From Sphingobium sp. (GTDB taxonomy: Bacteria; Pseudomonadota; Alphaproteobacteria; Sphingomonadales; Sphingomonadaceae), in contig QFQF01000003.1 of assembly GCA_003248935.1 (NCBI GenBank), positions 1-64,000 on the forward strand: DNA of 64,000 nt, read 5' to 3'. Positions 26,765 to 36,500 of this stretch are shown here, piece after piece. How positions within the stretch are numbered: the stretch's first letter is position 1; every line of letters begins with the position of its first letter. Both the position numbers and the translations under genes were made by a program. The notes beneath the pieces were generated by a model that was given only the letters and a program-made list of their open reading frames with translations, was not told where the DNA came from and did not search any database.

Positions 26765-28039
26765 TCAGCGGAAGATCGATCGTCCGGCGTAGCGCGCGAT
26801 ATCGCCCAGCTCTTCCTCAATGCGGATCAGCTGGTTGTACTTGGCAAGCCGGTCGGAACGGGCCAGCGAACCGGTCTTGATCTGTCCGCAATTCGTCGCG
26901 ACGGCAAGGTCGGCGATGGTCGCATCCTCGGTCTCGCCCGAACGGTGCGACATGACGGCGGTGTAGGACGCGCGTTGCGCAACCGAAACGGCCTCGAGCG
27001 TTTCGCTCAGCGAACCGATCTGGTTCACCTTGACGAGCAGCGAATTGGCCAGCCCCTTCTCGATGCCCATCGCAAGGCGCTTTGGATTGGTGACAAACAG
27101 GTCGTCGCCGACCAGTTGGATCTTGCCGCCGATCTTGTCGGTCAGCGCCTTCCAGCCCTCGAAATCGTCCTCGCCCATCCCGTCCTCGATCGACTTGATC
27201 GGATAGTCGGCGGTCAGGGCGGCGAGATAATCGGCCATCTCGACCGGGCTGAGCGACAGCCCCTCGCCCGAAATCTCGTACTTGCCGTTCTTGAAGAACT
27301 CGGTCGCGGCGCAATCGAGCGCGAGAACCACGTCATCGCCGGGCTTGTATCCGGCCTTCTCTATCGACAGCATGATGAAGTCGAGCGCGTCGCGGGTCGA
27401 GGCGATGTTGGGCGCGAAGCCGCCCTCGTCGCCGACCGCCGTCGCCAGCCCCTTGTCGTGCAGGCCCTTCTTGAGCGTATGGAAGATTTCCGCGCCGATC
27501 CGCACCGCGTCGGCGATGCTCTCCGCACCGACGGGCATGATCATGAATTCCTGGAAATCGATCGGGTTGTCGGCATGTTCGCCACCGTTGATGATGTTCA
27601 TCATCGGCACCGGCAGGACATGGGCGGAAACACCGCCCACATAACGATAGAGCGGCAGACCGCGCGCATCCGCCGCCGCCTTCGCGGTCGCCAGCGACAC
27701 GCCCAGGATCGCGTTGGCGCCCAGGCGCCCCTTGTTCTCGGTGCCGTCGAGGGCGATCATCGCCGCATCGATCTCACCCTGATCCTCTGCCTCGAAACCG
27801 CGAATGGCGTCGGCGATCTCGCCATTGACCGCTGCCACGGCCTGAAGCACGCCCTTGCCCAGATACTTGCTCTTGTCGCCGTCGCGCTTCTCCACCGCCT
27901 CATAGGCGCCGGTCGATGCGCCCGACGGCACGGCGGCGCGGCCGAAGCTGCCGTCCTCCAGCATCACGTCGACTTCGACCGTCGGATTGCCCCGGCTGTC
28001 GAGAATCTGGCGGGCATGGATGTCGAGGATGGCGGTCAT
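26765..28039 (-). CDS. eno: Enolase
   Basis: A 424-residue protein of full family length. ARQILDSRGNPTVEVDV opens the N-terminal domain. The catalytic parts include VPSGASTGAYEAVEKRDGD, MPVPMMNIINGGEHADNPID, GDEGGFAPN, SIEDGMGEDDFEGW, QLVGDDLFVTNPKRL, and LVKVNQIGSLSETLEAV with the base Lys. MSHRSGETED is near the end. It interconverts 2-phosphoglycerate and phosphoenolpyruvate with magnesium. Confidence 0.98.
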   Translation of the reverse strand: MTAILDIHARQILDSRGNPTVEVDVMLEDGSFGRAAVPSGASTGAYEAVEKRDGDKSKYLGKGVLQAVAAVNGEIADAIRGFEAEDQGEIDAAMIALDGTENKGRLGANAILGVSLATAKAAADARGLPLYRYVGGVSAHVLPVPMMNIINGGEHADNPIDFQEFMIMPVGAESIADAVRIGAEIFHTLKKGLHDKGLATAVGDEGGFAPNIASTRDALDFIMLSIEKAGYKPGDDVVLALDCAATEFFKNGKYEISGEGLSLSPVEMADYLAALTADYPIKSIEDGMGEDDFEGWKALTDKIGGKIQLVGDDLFVTNPKRLAMGIEKGLANSLLVKVNQIGSLSETLEAVSVAQRASYTAVMSHRSGETEDATIADLAVATNCGQIKTGSLARSDRLAKYNQLIRIEEELGDIARYAGRSIFR

Positions 28040-28251
28040 GCGGTACCCCTTTGATGCTGGCTGTGGTCAGCCCCGATTGGCTGGCGACCGCTTAGCCAGC
28101 ATGGGCGGATAAGGCAATGCCGGCCACCGCACGGATATCTCCGCCTCCCGAAATGCTACAGTTTCGGGGTGTATTACGCAGACGGAACTTGTTATCTGAC
28201 CCGTGCATTGATGCTGCCTGAAGCAGCCAGATACCGCAGGAGTACCCACGC

Positions 28252-28782
28252 ATGGCCGACACCGAAGAGCCCACGCCCAAGGCGCCGCGCAAGCCCCGGG
28301 CGCGTAAGACACCCTCGCCGAAGCCAGCAGCCGCGACGACGCGCGCCACGAAGGCGGCTCCCGTGAAGAAGGCCGCGACCCGCAAGCCGCGTGCGGCGAA
28401 AGCCGCCAAGACGGTCAACGGCGTCGACTGGAAGGCGCAGACCGAGCAGATCAAGGAGCAGGCAGGGAAGACCGCACGCGCCGCCGCCGGGACCGCGAAG
28501 GACAAGACCGGCAGTGCGATGCACAGCCTGTCCAAGCTTATCTCCGACACCGCAGGGACCGTCGACGCGAAGCTTGGCCCCCAATATGGCGACTATGCCC
28601 GCTACGCGGCGGAGGCCGTTGCCGGCGCGGCCAAGTCGCTGGACACCAAGGATGTGGATCAACTGGTCGGCGAAGCACGCGACTTCGTGCGCAAAAGCCC
28701 GGCGGTGGCGATCGGTGCTGCGGCGGTGGTCGGCTTCGTGCTGATGCGCCTCGCCAAGGGGTCTTCCTCCGACAAGGCATGA
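28252..28782 (+). CDS. YqjD/ElaB-like (DUF883-type) membrane-anchored helical protein
   Basis: A 176-residue protein. The first 60 residues are Lys/Ala/Pro-rich (PRKPRARKTPSPKPAAATTR), like a histone H1-type basic tail. A helical amphipathic middle follows. The C terminus DFVRKSPAVAIGAAAVVGFV followed by LMRLAKG is the glycine-rich membrane anchor typical of YqjD/ElaB proteins, which in E. coli are stress-induced and bind ribosomes at the inner membrane. The basic tail could bind nucleic acid. It heads a four-gene run on the plus strand. The function here is inferred. Confidence 0.65.
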   Translation: MADTEEPTPKAPRKPRARKTPSPKPAAATTRATKAAPVKKAATRKPRAAKAAKTVNGVDWKAQTEQIKEQAGKTARAAAGTAKDKTGSAMHSLSKLISDTAGTVDAKLGPQYGDYARYAAEAVAGAAKSLDTKDVDQLVGEARDFVRKSPAVAIGAAAVVGFVLMRLAKGSSSDKA

Positions 28783-28828
28783 CCGCCCCTTATCGGGGGA
28801 AGGAGTTATTCGTGCACTCGGCACGCCC

Positions 28829-29209
28829 GTGAATATTGATGACACCGTCGGCGAGCCCGACAGGCTGGAACCGCTACCGGAAGAGGAGTCGTTGCGCGAT
28901 GTCGCGGCGCGCCTCCTTTCTTCCGGCCGCGCCTATGCCGATGCCGAACTGGAACGGCAAAAGATACGGGCCGAGTTGATCGGAGCCGGGGCACGGACCA
29001 TCGCGCTGCTCGTGACCGTCGCGCTCATCCTGCTGTTCGGCACGCTTGTGACGCTGATGCTGGGCCTGGTGATCGCACTCGCCCCGCTCCTTACGCCCCT
29101 GGGCGCGACAGCCGCGGTTTCGGCAGGGGGCCTCATCATCGTCGCCATCCTGCTGCTACTCGCCAGACGGCGGTTCAAGACGCTCATTCCCGGAAAGGAT
29201 GCGCCGTGA
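28829..29209 (+). CDS. Phage-holin-superfamily membrane protein (YqjE/DUF1469-like)
   Basis: A 126-residue protein starting at GTG 28829. A cytosolic helix (SLRDVAARLLSSGRAYADAE) is followed by two transmembrane helices (TIALLVTVALILLFGTLVTL and GLIIVAILLLLARRR). This is the layout of the holin-like YqjE family, second gene of the E. coli yqjDEK group. No lysis genes are near, so a phage origin is unlikely. It overlaps the next gene by 4 bases. Confidence 0.75.
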   Translation: MNIDDTVGEPDRLEPLPEEESLRDVAARLLSSGRAYADAELERQKIRAELIGAGARTIALLVTVALILLFGTLVTLMLGLVIALAPLLTPLGATAAVSAGGLIIVAILLLLARRRFKTLIPGKDAP

Positions 29210-29538
29210 CGCCGGAGGAACGTTATCTGGAAGCCGATGCCCGCGCGGAAAGTGAGCGAGCCCGCTTTCTGACCGCCCTCGGCACGGCAAAATCGCGCTT
29301 TGCGCCTGCGCGCCTGAAATCGGACGCGCAGGCGCAGGCATTGCTGGCCACGCGCAGGGCCGGGGAACAGGCGCAGGCTTTTGTCGGGCGCCATCCGGTT
29401 GCGACGGGCGGCGTCATTGCCGGGTTAACCGCCTGGCTCCTGCGCCGTCCGATCGCGGCACTTTCACGCCGCTTGTTCGTTCTGTGCCGGGACAGGTATC
29501 GCGCGATCCGATCGCATAATCCGGAGGATTTGGAATGA
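29206..29538 (+). CDS. Small YqjK/DUF3618-like membrane-associated protein
   Basis: A 110-residue protein starting at GTG 29206, overlapping the previous stop. A charged N-terminal helix (EERYLEADARAESERARFLT) precedes QAFVGRHPVATGGVIAGLTA with a short glycine-rich anchor. Size, position and composition match the third member of yqjDEK-type groups. It has no enzymatic motif. It overlaps the next ATG by 4 bases. Confidence 0.6.
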   Translation: MTPEERYLEADARAESERARFLTALGTAKSRFAPARLKSDAQAQALLATRRAGEQAQAFVGRHPVATGGVIAGLTAWLLRRPIAALSRRLFVLCRDRYRAIRSHNPEDLE

Positions 29539-30236
29539 ATAAGAGCATCCACGATCAGCTAGGCCGTATCCGCGACTACGCGGATAACAAGGCTACGTCG
29601 GCCTCCGGCCGCATCAAGGCGGGCTCCAATCAAGCACTCGAACATATCGAACTCGCACGCGAACGGGCAGCGGACGCCTATGCGCGGTCGCGAAAGAGTG
29701 CAGCGAACGGATATGAATCTGCGCGCGATTCGACCGGCCGGGCAGTAAGCGTTGCGGGCCGGTTTGTGGCTGATCACCCGCTGGCCACCGTGTCGGCGGC
29801 GGTTGCCGCCGGGGCGCTCATTTCCCTGCTGTTCCCGCGAGGCCGGGCTGCCGGCCGCGCGGCGTTGAAGGCAGCGCCGGGCATCGCGGCCAATGTCAGC
29901 GAACGGGCCATCGCTGCCGCCAAATCCGCCCGCGACGCCATAGAGCACAGCGAGGTCGCGGATTCGGTCAAGGCTCAGGCAGGAAAAGCGGCGGCAACAG
30001 CACGCGAACGGGCCGGAGAAGCGCTGGCACACGCACGCGAGGCCCTCGTCGAGGCGGACATCCCCGGCACGGTGAAGGCGCGGGCAAGCGAGGCAGCCGT
30101 AGCGGCACGTGATGCCATAGAGCGCGCACGGATACCCGAGCGTGCAACCCGTCTCGCCGGCGAGGCCGCGACCCGCGCCGGGGAAACACTGATCGCGGCG
30201 GGCAAGGCCGCCTCGGCCCGCGTTCCCCGCGATTAA
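29535..30236 (+). CDS. Long amphipathic-helix protein with one membrane anchor
   Basis: A 233-residue protein, almost entirely Ala/Arg/Glu-rich helix. A glycine-rich anchor (VADHPLATVSAAVAAGALIS) lies at about residues 75-100. Downstream, degenerate repeats of about 22 residues recur (ARDAIEHSEVADSVKAQAGK, ARDAIERARIPERATRLAGE), resembling apolipoprotein- or LEA-like repeats. Such proteins are often envelope or desiccation-stress factors. It ends the four-gene operon, 161 bases before the CRISPR array. Confidence 0.6.
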   Translation: MNKSIHDQLGRIRDYADNKATSASGRIKAGSNQALEHIELARERAADAYARSRKSAANGYESARDSTGRAVSVAGRFVADHPLATVSAAVAAGALISLLFPRGRAAGRAALKAAPGIAANVSERAIAAAKSARDAIEHSEVADSVKAQAGKAAATARERAGEALAHAREALVEADIPGTVKARASEAAVAARDAIERARIPERATRLAGEAATRAGETLIAAGKAASARVPRD

Positions 30237-30295
30237 GTCTGTCTGATCGATTCTAAGCCGTGGTTGAGCTTTCCGGGCGGGAGATTTGTGATGCG

Positions 30296-30325
30296 CGCGG
30301 CTGGCTGGGCACGAGGCCAGCCGCG
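30296..30325 (+). terminator. 10-bp hairpin after the stress-protein operon
   Basis: CGCGGCTGGC at 30296-30305 pairs with GCCAGCCGCG at 30316-30325. No T run follows, so it is a weak candidate for intrinsic termination, but it is the only strong structure between the operon and the first CRISPR repeat. Confidence 0.45.
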
Positions 30326-30397
30326 ATTGCACGAGCCCGTTCCGAAGGCGCGCGAGGGCGGTTTTGTCGTGCGCCGGCATGGGGGATGTCGGCACGG

Positions 30398-32216
30398 GTT
30401 GCGGTTGGCTCTCGATCTCTGAACTGCTAAGCCGTTCGCGCCCGCGACCACGCCGCTGCAGGAGTTGCGGTTGGCCCTCGATCTCTGAACTGCTAAACCG
30501 CCCGGAAACCACTTGCGATGGTCCGTCATGTTGCGGTTGGCCCTCGATCTCTGAACTGCTAAACCTCCTGCGAACACTGACCTTACCGCGACGCTGTTGC
30601 GGTTGGCCCTCGATCTCTGAACTGCTAAACCGGAATGGCCGTCGTCACTGGTAACGACCTGTTGCGGTTGGCCCTCGATCTCTGAACTGCTAAACCGAAA
30701 TAGTACTCTTTCTTCCAGCCGATGATGTTGCGGTTGGCCCTCGATCTCTGAACTGCTAAACCCTTGCCGGTTCCTGTCGGCATACAAATAAGGTTGCGGT
30801 TGGCCCTCGATCTCTGAACTGCTAAACCTGCGCTCGGACGAGGTCGACATGGTCGAGGGTTGCGGTTGGCCCTCGATCTCTGAACTGCTAAACCTCTGGT
30901 AAAGTCTTTGGATGAGATCGCGCTGTTGCGGTTGGCCCTCGATCTCTGAACTGCTAAACCATTGACGAACAGCGTCCCGGCCGCACCGATGTTGCGGTTG
31001 GCCCTCGATCTCTGAACTGCTAAACCCCCGCGAAGAAGCAGGCCGGGACACGTAGAGTTGCGGTTGGCCCTCGATCTCTGAACTGCTAAACCCCGTCGCG
31101 GCGGCGATCAACTGGTCCTCGAGTTGCGGTTGGCCCTCGATCTCTGAACTGCTAAACCTCGCGGCCGCCGCGCTCGGCTGGCGGCCGTGTTGCGGTTGGC
31201 CCTCGATCTCTGAACTGCTAAACCGATGCTGGCGCCCTCATGCGCGCCGGTGACGTTGCGGTTGGCCCTCGATCTCTGAACTGCTAAACCCCCACGACGC
31301 GCGCACCAGCGGTGCTGTCGGTTGCGGTTGGCCCTCGATCTCTGAACTGCTAAACCCGCTTCGCTCGATGGTGTTGCAGGCGAAGGGTTGCGGTTGGCCC
31401 TCGATCTCTGAACTGCTAAACCATGACGTCAGAGAAGGTGCGCGGGGCATCGCGTTGCGGTTGGCCCTCGATCTCTGAACTGCTAAACCCGCCTGCCACT
31501 TCGACCCGTGGGGCGATAAGTTGCGGTTGGCCCTCGATCTCTGAACTGCTAAACCCGGTGAGCGTTCGTGTCATGACGGCGGTGTGTTGCGGTTGGCCCT
31601 CGATCTCTGAACTGCTAAACCTATCTATCCGGCGGGGCGCATCCGCGCTGATGTTGCGGTTGGCCCTCGATCTCTGAACTGCTAAACCCCTGATGCAGCG
31701 CGCCCCACACGTATATGTCGTTGCGGTTGGCCCTCGATCTCTGAACTGCTAAACCAGATGCCCGCAACTCACTCTCCCGGCTGGCGTTGCGGTTGGCCCT
31801 CGATCTCTGAACTGCTAAACCATGACGTCAGAGAAGGTGCGCGGGGCATCGGTTGCGGTTGGCCCTCGATCTCTGAACTGCTAAACCGACAGTGGAAAAC
31901 AACCCACGGAAATCCTTGTTGCGGTTGGCCCTCGATCTCTGAACTGCTAAACCGGCGCCCCCGATCCAGAGAAAGCGCGTGTCGTTGCGGTTGGCCCTCG
32001 ATCTCTGAACTGCTAAACCTGATGACCCGCGAAGAATTCATTTCCAATGTTGCGGTTGGCCCTCGATCTCTGAACTGCTAAACCCAACGACGACAGCCGC
32101 ATTGCGCGGATGCTGTTGCGGTTGGCCCTCGATCTCTGAACTGCTAAACCCACGCGCCGCCATATGCCCTCGGTTCCTTTGTTGCGGTTGGCCCTCGATC
32201 TCTGAACTGCTAAACC
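30398..32216 (+). CRISPR. Type II-C CRISPR array, 28 repeats and 27 spacers
   Basis: The 36-bp repeat begins GTTGCGGTTGGCCCTC and ends GAACTGCTAAACC. Units repeat about every 66 bp. Most spacers are 30 nt; spacers 4 and 25 are 29 nt, and spacers 16, 19 and 20 are 31 nt. The first repeat (30398-30433) differs at two positions (GGCTCTCG and TAAGCC); the others I checked are identical. The strand is assigned from the tracrRNA anti-repeat, which pairs with the plus-strand repeat. The repeat's GYTGCGG start is also familiar from other alphaproteobacterial II-C arrays. Spacer 16 (31423-31453) and spacer 22 (31822-31851) are identical over 30 nt. cas2, cas1 and cas9 follow on the opposite strand. 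Open frames across the array are artefacts of the repeat. Confidence 0.99.
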
Positions 32217-32288
32217 AGATGCATCGATAACCGATTGAAAACAAAATCGGAATTGATCCATCTGGCCGGCATTTTCTGATCATGAGAA
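32217..32288. promoter_or_regulatory. AT-rich spacer between the array and cas2, possible integration leader
   Basis: This 72-bp stretch is clearly more AT-rich than its surroundings and borders the array end with canonical repeats. It contains the inverted repeat CCGATT...AATCGG around a GAAAACAA loop at about 32232-32251. Because the divergent repeat is at the other end, this is the likely site where Cas1-Cas2 add new units. It may also terminate crRNA or cas transcription. Confidence 0.4.
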
Positions 32289-32594
32289 TCAGAACATCGC
32301 CAACTGATCGGGATTTTTCCGTGGGCGTTGCCTGCGCTGACTGGAGAATCGGACGATGTTTTCATACTGCCGGTCCGTAAAAGTCAGGATGTGAATGTCG
32401 CCCTTTTCCGGCAGGTTTCGTTCAATCCGTGACAAATGCGAATCGAAACTGTCCTTACCGTTGCAAAAGCGGGCGTAGACCGAAAACTGACTCATCTCGA
32501 AGCCTTCATCCAGCAGAAATTCGCGAAACTTCGTGGCATCGCGCATCTCCTTCTTTGTCCCCACGGGCAGATCGAACATCACGAAAATCCACAT
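32289..32594 (-). CDS. cas2: CRISPR-associated endonuclease Cas2
   Basis: 101 residues from ATG 32594 (MWIFVMFDLPVGTKKEMRDA), the typical ferredoxin-fold start with the conserved Asp in VMFDLP. SQFSVYARFC is the second strand region, and GDIHILTFTDRQYENIV is the usual C-terminal motif. Cas2 forms the integration complex with Cas1. The open frame continues upstream into cas1, but the family start is clear. It is the last cas gene, 32 bases after cas1. Confidence 0.96.
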   Translation of the reverse strand: MWIFVMFDLPVGTKKEMRDATKFREFLLDEGFEMSQFSVYARFCNGKDSFDSHLSRIERNLPEKGDIHILTFTDRQYENIVRFSSQRRQRPRKNPDQLAMF

Positions 32595-32626
32595 CAGCCG
32601 ATATCCACTGAGATAGGATGCGCCGT

Positions 32627-33571
32627 TCACGCTCCGGCGTCCTCCACCGAGCTTCCGGCACGGACGATGGAGGACCATTGCATGGGCGTCGGCGGATCGA
32701 AAAGCTGCAAGCCCGGCCTGCCCGTTTCAAAAGCGCGGGCGAGCGATTGCGCCAGCCGGACGGCTGCAATGGAAACGGGCGACGCCTCTCCACCGATGTG
32801 AAGATCGAATGCGATCATCCGTGCAAAGCGTTGCTTTGTGGGCGTGTCGAGAGTGGCGATTCCCTGCTCCACCAGCCCGACGACGGCCGCGTCCACCAGT
32901 GGCCGGAAGGGCTCGACAAGATCATCCGCCAGCGCCAGCACATTGCCGCGATTGGCGTGGTTGATGCCCATGGTCGGGTGCAACCCCGCAGCCACTACAG
33001 CGCGGGCGACGGTCGCCCGCACTACCGCATAGCCATAGTTGAGCAGCGCATTGGCGCCCGGGCTGTCGCGATCCCGCCGGAACGCCCGCCCCATCAACAA
33101 CGGCCAGTAGCGCCGCGCCGCCTGCGCCTCCAGATTATCGGAATCTCCCGATTTCACGCGTTGCGCCATCAAGGGGAAAGCCGCCGCTCCATCGACGCCC
33201 CTTGCGGCAAGCAGGCTTCCCTGCATCACGATCTTGGCCGACACGATCTTTCGCCAAAGCTGTTTCATGAGCGGTTTGGAGGCATCCCATTGCGCGCGGA
33301 AACGCGCATTCTGGGCGTGGTGCCCGTCTATGGGTAACGTCATCGCGACGGGGCTATGGTTGGGCCCACAGAAAACGATGGGCGCGCCGCGTTCCGCCAG
33401 CGCAGCGACCAGGTTGGCACTCCATGTCGTGCCATGCGCGTGGACGATGACGGCGTGTATGTCGTCAAGGGCTATGCGTCCCACTTCCTGCCGATCTTCC
33501 GACACCGTCAGGAAACCGCGATAGAGCGACAAATGGCGTCCGTCCGTGGCGACATCAACGATCCGATCCAT
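32627..33571 (-). CDS. cas1: CRISPR-associated endonuclease Cas1, type II
   Basis: A 314-residue protein of the length typical of type II Cas1. The metal ligands are visible: Glu148 in SDNLEAQAARRYWPLL, His205 in TMGINHANRGN, and Glu220 in LADDLVEPFRP. FDPPTPMQW is near the C terminus. Cas1 catalyses spacer insertion with Cas2. It lies 21 bases after the cas9 stop, consistent with a cas9-cas1-cas2 operon lacking csn2 and cas4, which defines subtype II-C. Confidence 0.97.
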   Translation of the reverse strand: MDRIVDVATDGRHLSLYRGFLTVSEDRQEVGRIALDDIHAVIVHAHGTTWSANLVAALAERGAPIVFCGPNHSPVAMTLPIDGHHAQNARFRAQWDASKPLMKQLWRKIVSAKIVMQGSLLAARGVDGAAAFPLMAQRVKSGDSDNLEAQAARRYWPLLMGRAFRRDRDSPGANALLNYGYAVVRATVARAVVAAGLHPTMGINHANRGNVLALADDLVEPFRPLVDAAVVGLVEQGIATLDTPTKQRFARMIAFDLHIGGEASPVSIAAVRLAQSLARAFETGRPGLQLFDPPTPMQWSSIVRAGSSVEDAGA

Positions 33572-33592
33572 GCGCCTGAGCCCTTGCCGTTT

Positions 33593-36500
33593 CTAATCGC
33601 GCGGGCCGGGGTCGAAAACGCGACCCAGCGGATCGATGCGCACCTGCCGGGCACGGAGTTTCCTGAGGCCGCCGGCGGTCGGTGCCACATATTTGAACGG
33701 ATCGATATCGTTAGCCGCCGCGTCACGTGCTTTCAAAGCACCGCCTTCATTGTGCGCCGCCAAAGTGACCTGGCCTTTTTCGGAGAATTTGACGACCCGC
33801 ACGATTTCGCGCGCACCATCCTTCTCGATCGCGAGAAGATCGTTCTGGCGAATATCCAGCATCTTTTTCGCGGCGGGATGGGGCCGAGGCAGAACATAAT
33901 CGCGCTGATGAGCGGAGAAGACTGAAACAGTTGCATGCTTCCAGTTGCCGTCCGGCAGCTGCCAGACAATGAACCGCGCATTGGCATTCCCTTTATATGC
34001 CTTGAATGCGCGGCCGTTCCGGTCCTTGATCGGAATAACGTTAAGCGTTGGGGTTCCAGGGCGTTCGCCAAGCACCCGAACACGACGAATACCGCGAAAC
34101 AATGGATGGGTGTTGGCGAAGCGGACCAACGCCTGCTGAAACGCGACGCCGTTCAGACGGGCGGTCCCTTCCTGCAGTGCGGTGCGTAACGTTTCATCCC
34201 GAATACGAACAGGATCCGCAATGTCCTTGGGCTCCAGGCTGAAAAAGTTGACCCGCTTGACGACTATCGGCGTCTTCCCGTCAACGCCAAATGCGCCCGT
34301 AAGGCCGTAGGCGGTGTCGTCGTGAAGCTGCCCCGATGTCACATCCCGGCCGGGCAACGGCTTGCCCTTTCGGCCATGATCAGCCTTGTGGCTGACGATC
34401 GTCCTCATCAGCTTCTCGCCCAACTCCTCCCGAAAACCGTCCCATGGCTGGTCCAGTCCGTCGAACAGCCGGTCGAGGTCACGATCCTCCGCCTGCCCCG
34501 CCGTCCGCGCAATCCGTTGCAGCAGCCCGCGCGTGGTTACCGCGATGACCGCTGCATCGATGGCGTGATGGCGGTGGTCCAGCCGGTTCTTGGGGGCGCC
34601 GCTATGAGCGTTCTCGACATAATTATGATCGGGCAGCAGGCTGTTGAGGCCCCACAGCCGCCGCAGCATCGCCGTCATCCGGCCGGGGATTACATAGACG
34701 CTGCCCTCATCCTTGGTCGGATAGAGGCTACGCAGATATTTGCCGGCCAGACGCGACAGATATTGGGTGTCCGTAAGCTGACGCGCGAGGAACCCGCCAT
34801 CCTTCTCCACGCGCGCCATGGCATCCGGCCCGAACCGCCATTGCTTTGACCGGTGAAGACGCGCCACCTGCGCCGCGATCCTGTCCCAGCGCTCTTCGTC
34901 ATGTCCCCAGCGCTCGAACGGCGTACGATTGCCCTTGATGCGATTGCAATGGCGATGCGCGACGACCTTGTTCGATGCACTGTCGTCCAATGATCGAGAA
35001 TAGGGGATGACGTGATCGACGTCGGCTTCCGTGAACAGCTGGTGCACACTGATGGGTTCCGCACAATAGGGACAGCGGCGATCGAGGGGATTGCCGGGAT
35101 TGAGTTCCTCCCACAGTTTAAGCAGTGCCCGGTTCGCGCCCGTATCATCAGCGATCCGGTCGCCGATCGGATTGCCGTCCGCGTCCAGCCCCAATAGGGC
35201 ACGAGACCTGCGCTGGGCATCCGCCGTATCCTTGCGAATACGGCGGTTGTGTTCCTCCTTGTCCTTCTCGTTAAGCTTCAAGTCGCGCGCCAGTTCGACG
35301 ACGATCTGGTCGGGGCGGCCGTGAACCGCGATGATCGCGTTGATCAGCTTTTCAAGCTGGCGAAGGCCGATATGGACCGTGGGGTTGGTGATCTTGCCCC
35401 AATAGGCTTCGGGCTGATCCGCATCCGCCGGATCGAAGCTGCCGGGGGGAATGTCGCGTGACAGCAGTTCGCCATAATAAGGAAGTCTGTCCAGCACCTC
35501 CCCGGTGCGGTCGTCGCTATGGTGCCAGCCGCACTGCTCAACTGCCTGACTATAAGTCACGACGTCAGCCTTCAGCTTTTCCAGAATGAGGCGCGTCGCC
35601 GTCTCCCCCAGTCGGCCATGCCCCTCGGGCAAAGCGGCCTTGGCAATTTGGGCGGCGCGATCCTCATCCAACCCACATTTCCCGATCAGGAAATCGTCGA
35701 GCGCATACGGATCTTCCTCGTCCATCAGCTTTTCAATGATGATCCATTGCTGCTGGGGCGAGAAATGCGGCCACGCTTTACCGAAGCGTTTCTTGTCGCC
35801 CAGAACAGCCCGCACCTCATCGCCGCGCAGCGAAGTGCGTGTCTCGCTTGCCTTGTTGAAGCTCTCGTCCGGCTGCAGTTTCAGCGTCCGCGCCAGCTTG
35901 TCGAAGCTGACATCTTTCTTGTCGCGCAGCACGGCGATGAGTGCATTGCGCTGGTCGATCGTGAGTTTGCGCGGTGCCTCTCCGGGCGCCGTGATCTCAA
36001 GCTGGTTGACCTCTTCATAGAGACGCCGCTCCTGGAACAGCGGATGCGCCTTGGGCAGGCGGCGTTCATCACGCGCAATGCCGTATCGTCCGGCGAACAG
36101 GCATACGCCGACCTCCTGCGTCTTTAACGGTCGTTGATAAAAGAGGATGCGATGCAATGCCGCCCGCGCTTCCCCGGTCATCAGGCCAGAATTATGTTTG
36201 GCCTGCTCTTCCCAGATGCGGCCGAACTCATCATCGATGTGGCATCGCTGCGGGTAGAAGTCATAGCCTTGGCTCTCACCGTTGAGCCGCACACGCTTTT
36301 CGTGCCGTCCAGCCAGAAATTGGCCGAGCGTATCCGCGCCTGCCTCAGCCATTGCCTGATCCAGCGCTTTGGCTCCATTGGCGATCTTCCCGTCCTCATT
36401 GTCCTTTGTCCGTCGCTCGGCCTTGCGGTTGGACAGGAAACCGCGTCGCTGGTTAAGGTGGAACAGCGCGCGACCGATGTCATATGGCTCCAGCTTCTCG

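Noticed and set aside
28829..29209. Possible prophage, from the holin-like membrane protein
   Set aside because: No endolysin, capsid or other phage genes are nearby; the gene belongs to the YqjE-type stress group.
30233..32283. Several open frames across the array on both strands, with the recurring peptide FSSSEIEGQPQ or CGWPSISELLN
   Set aside because: They are translations of the CRISPR repeat. The 66-bp period is a multiple of three, so the frame stays open between repeats.
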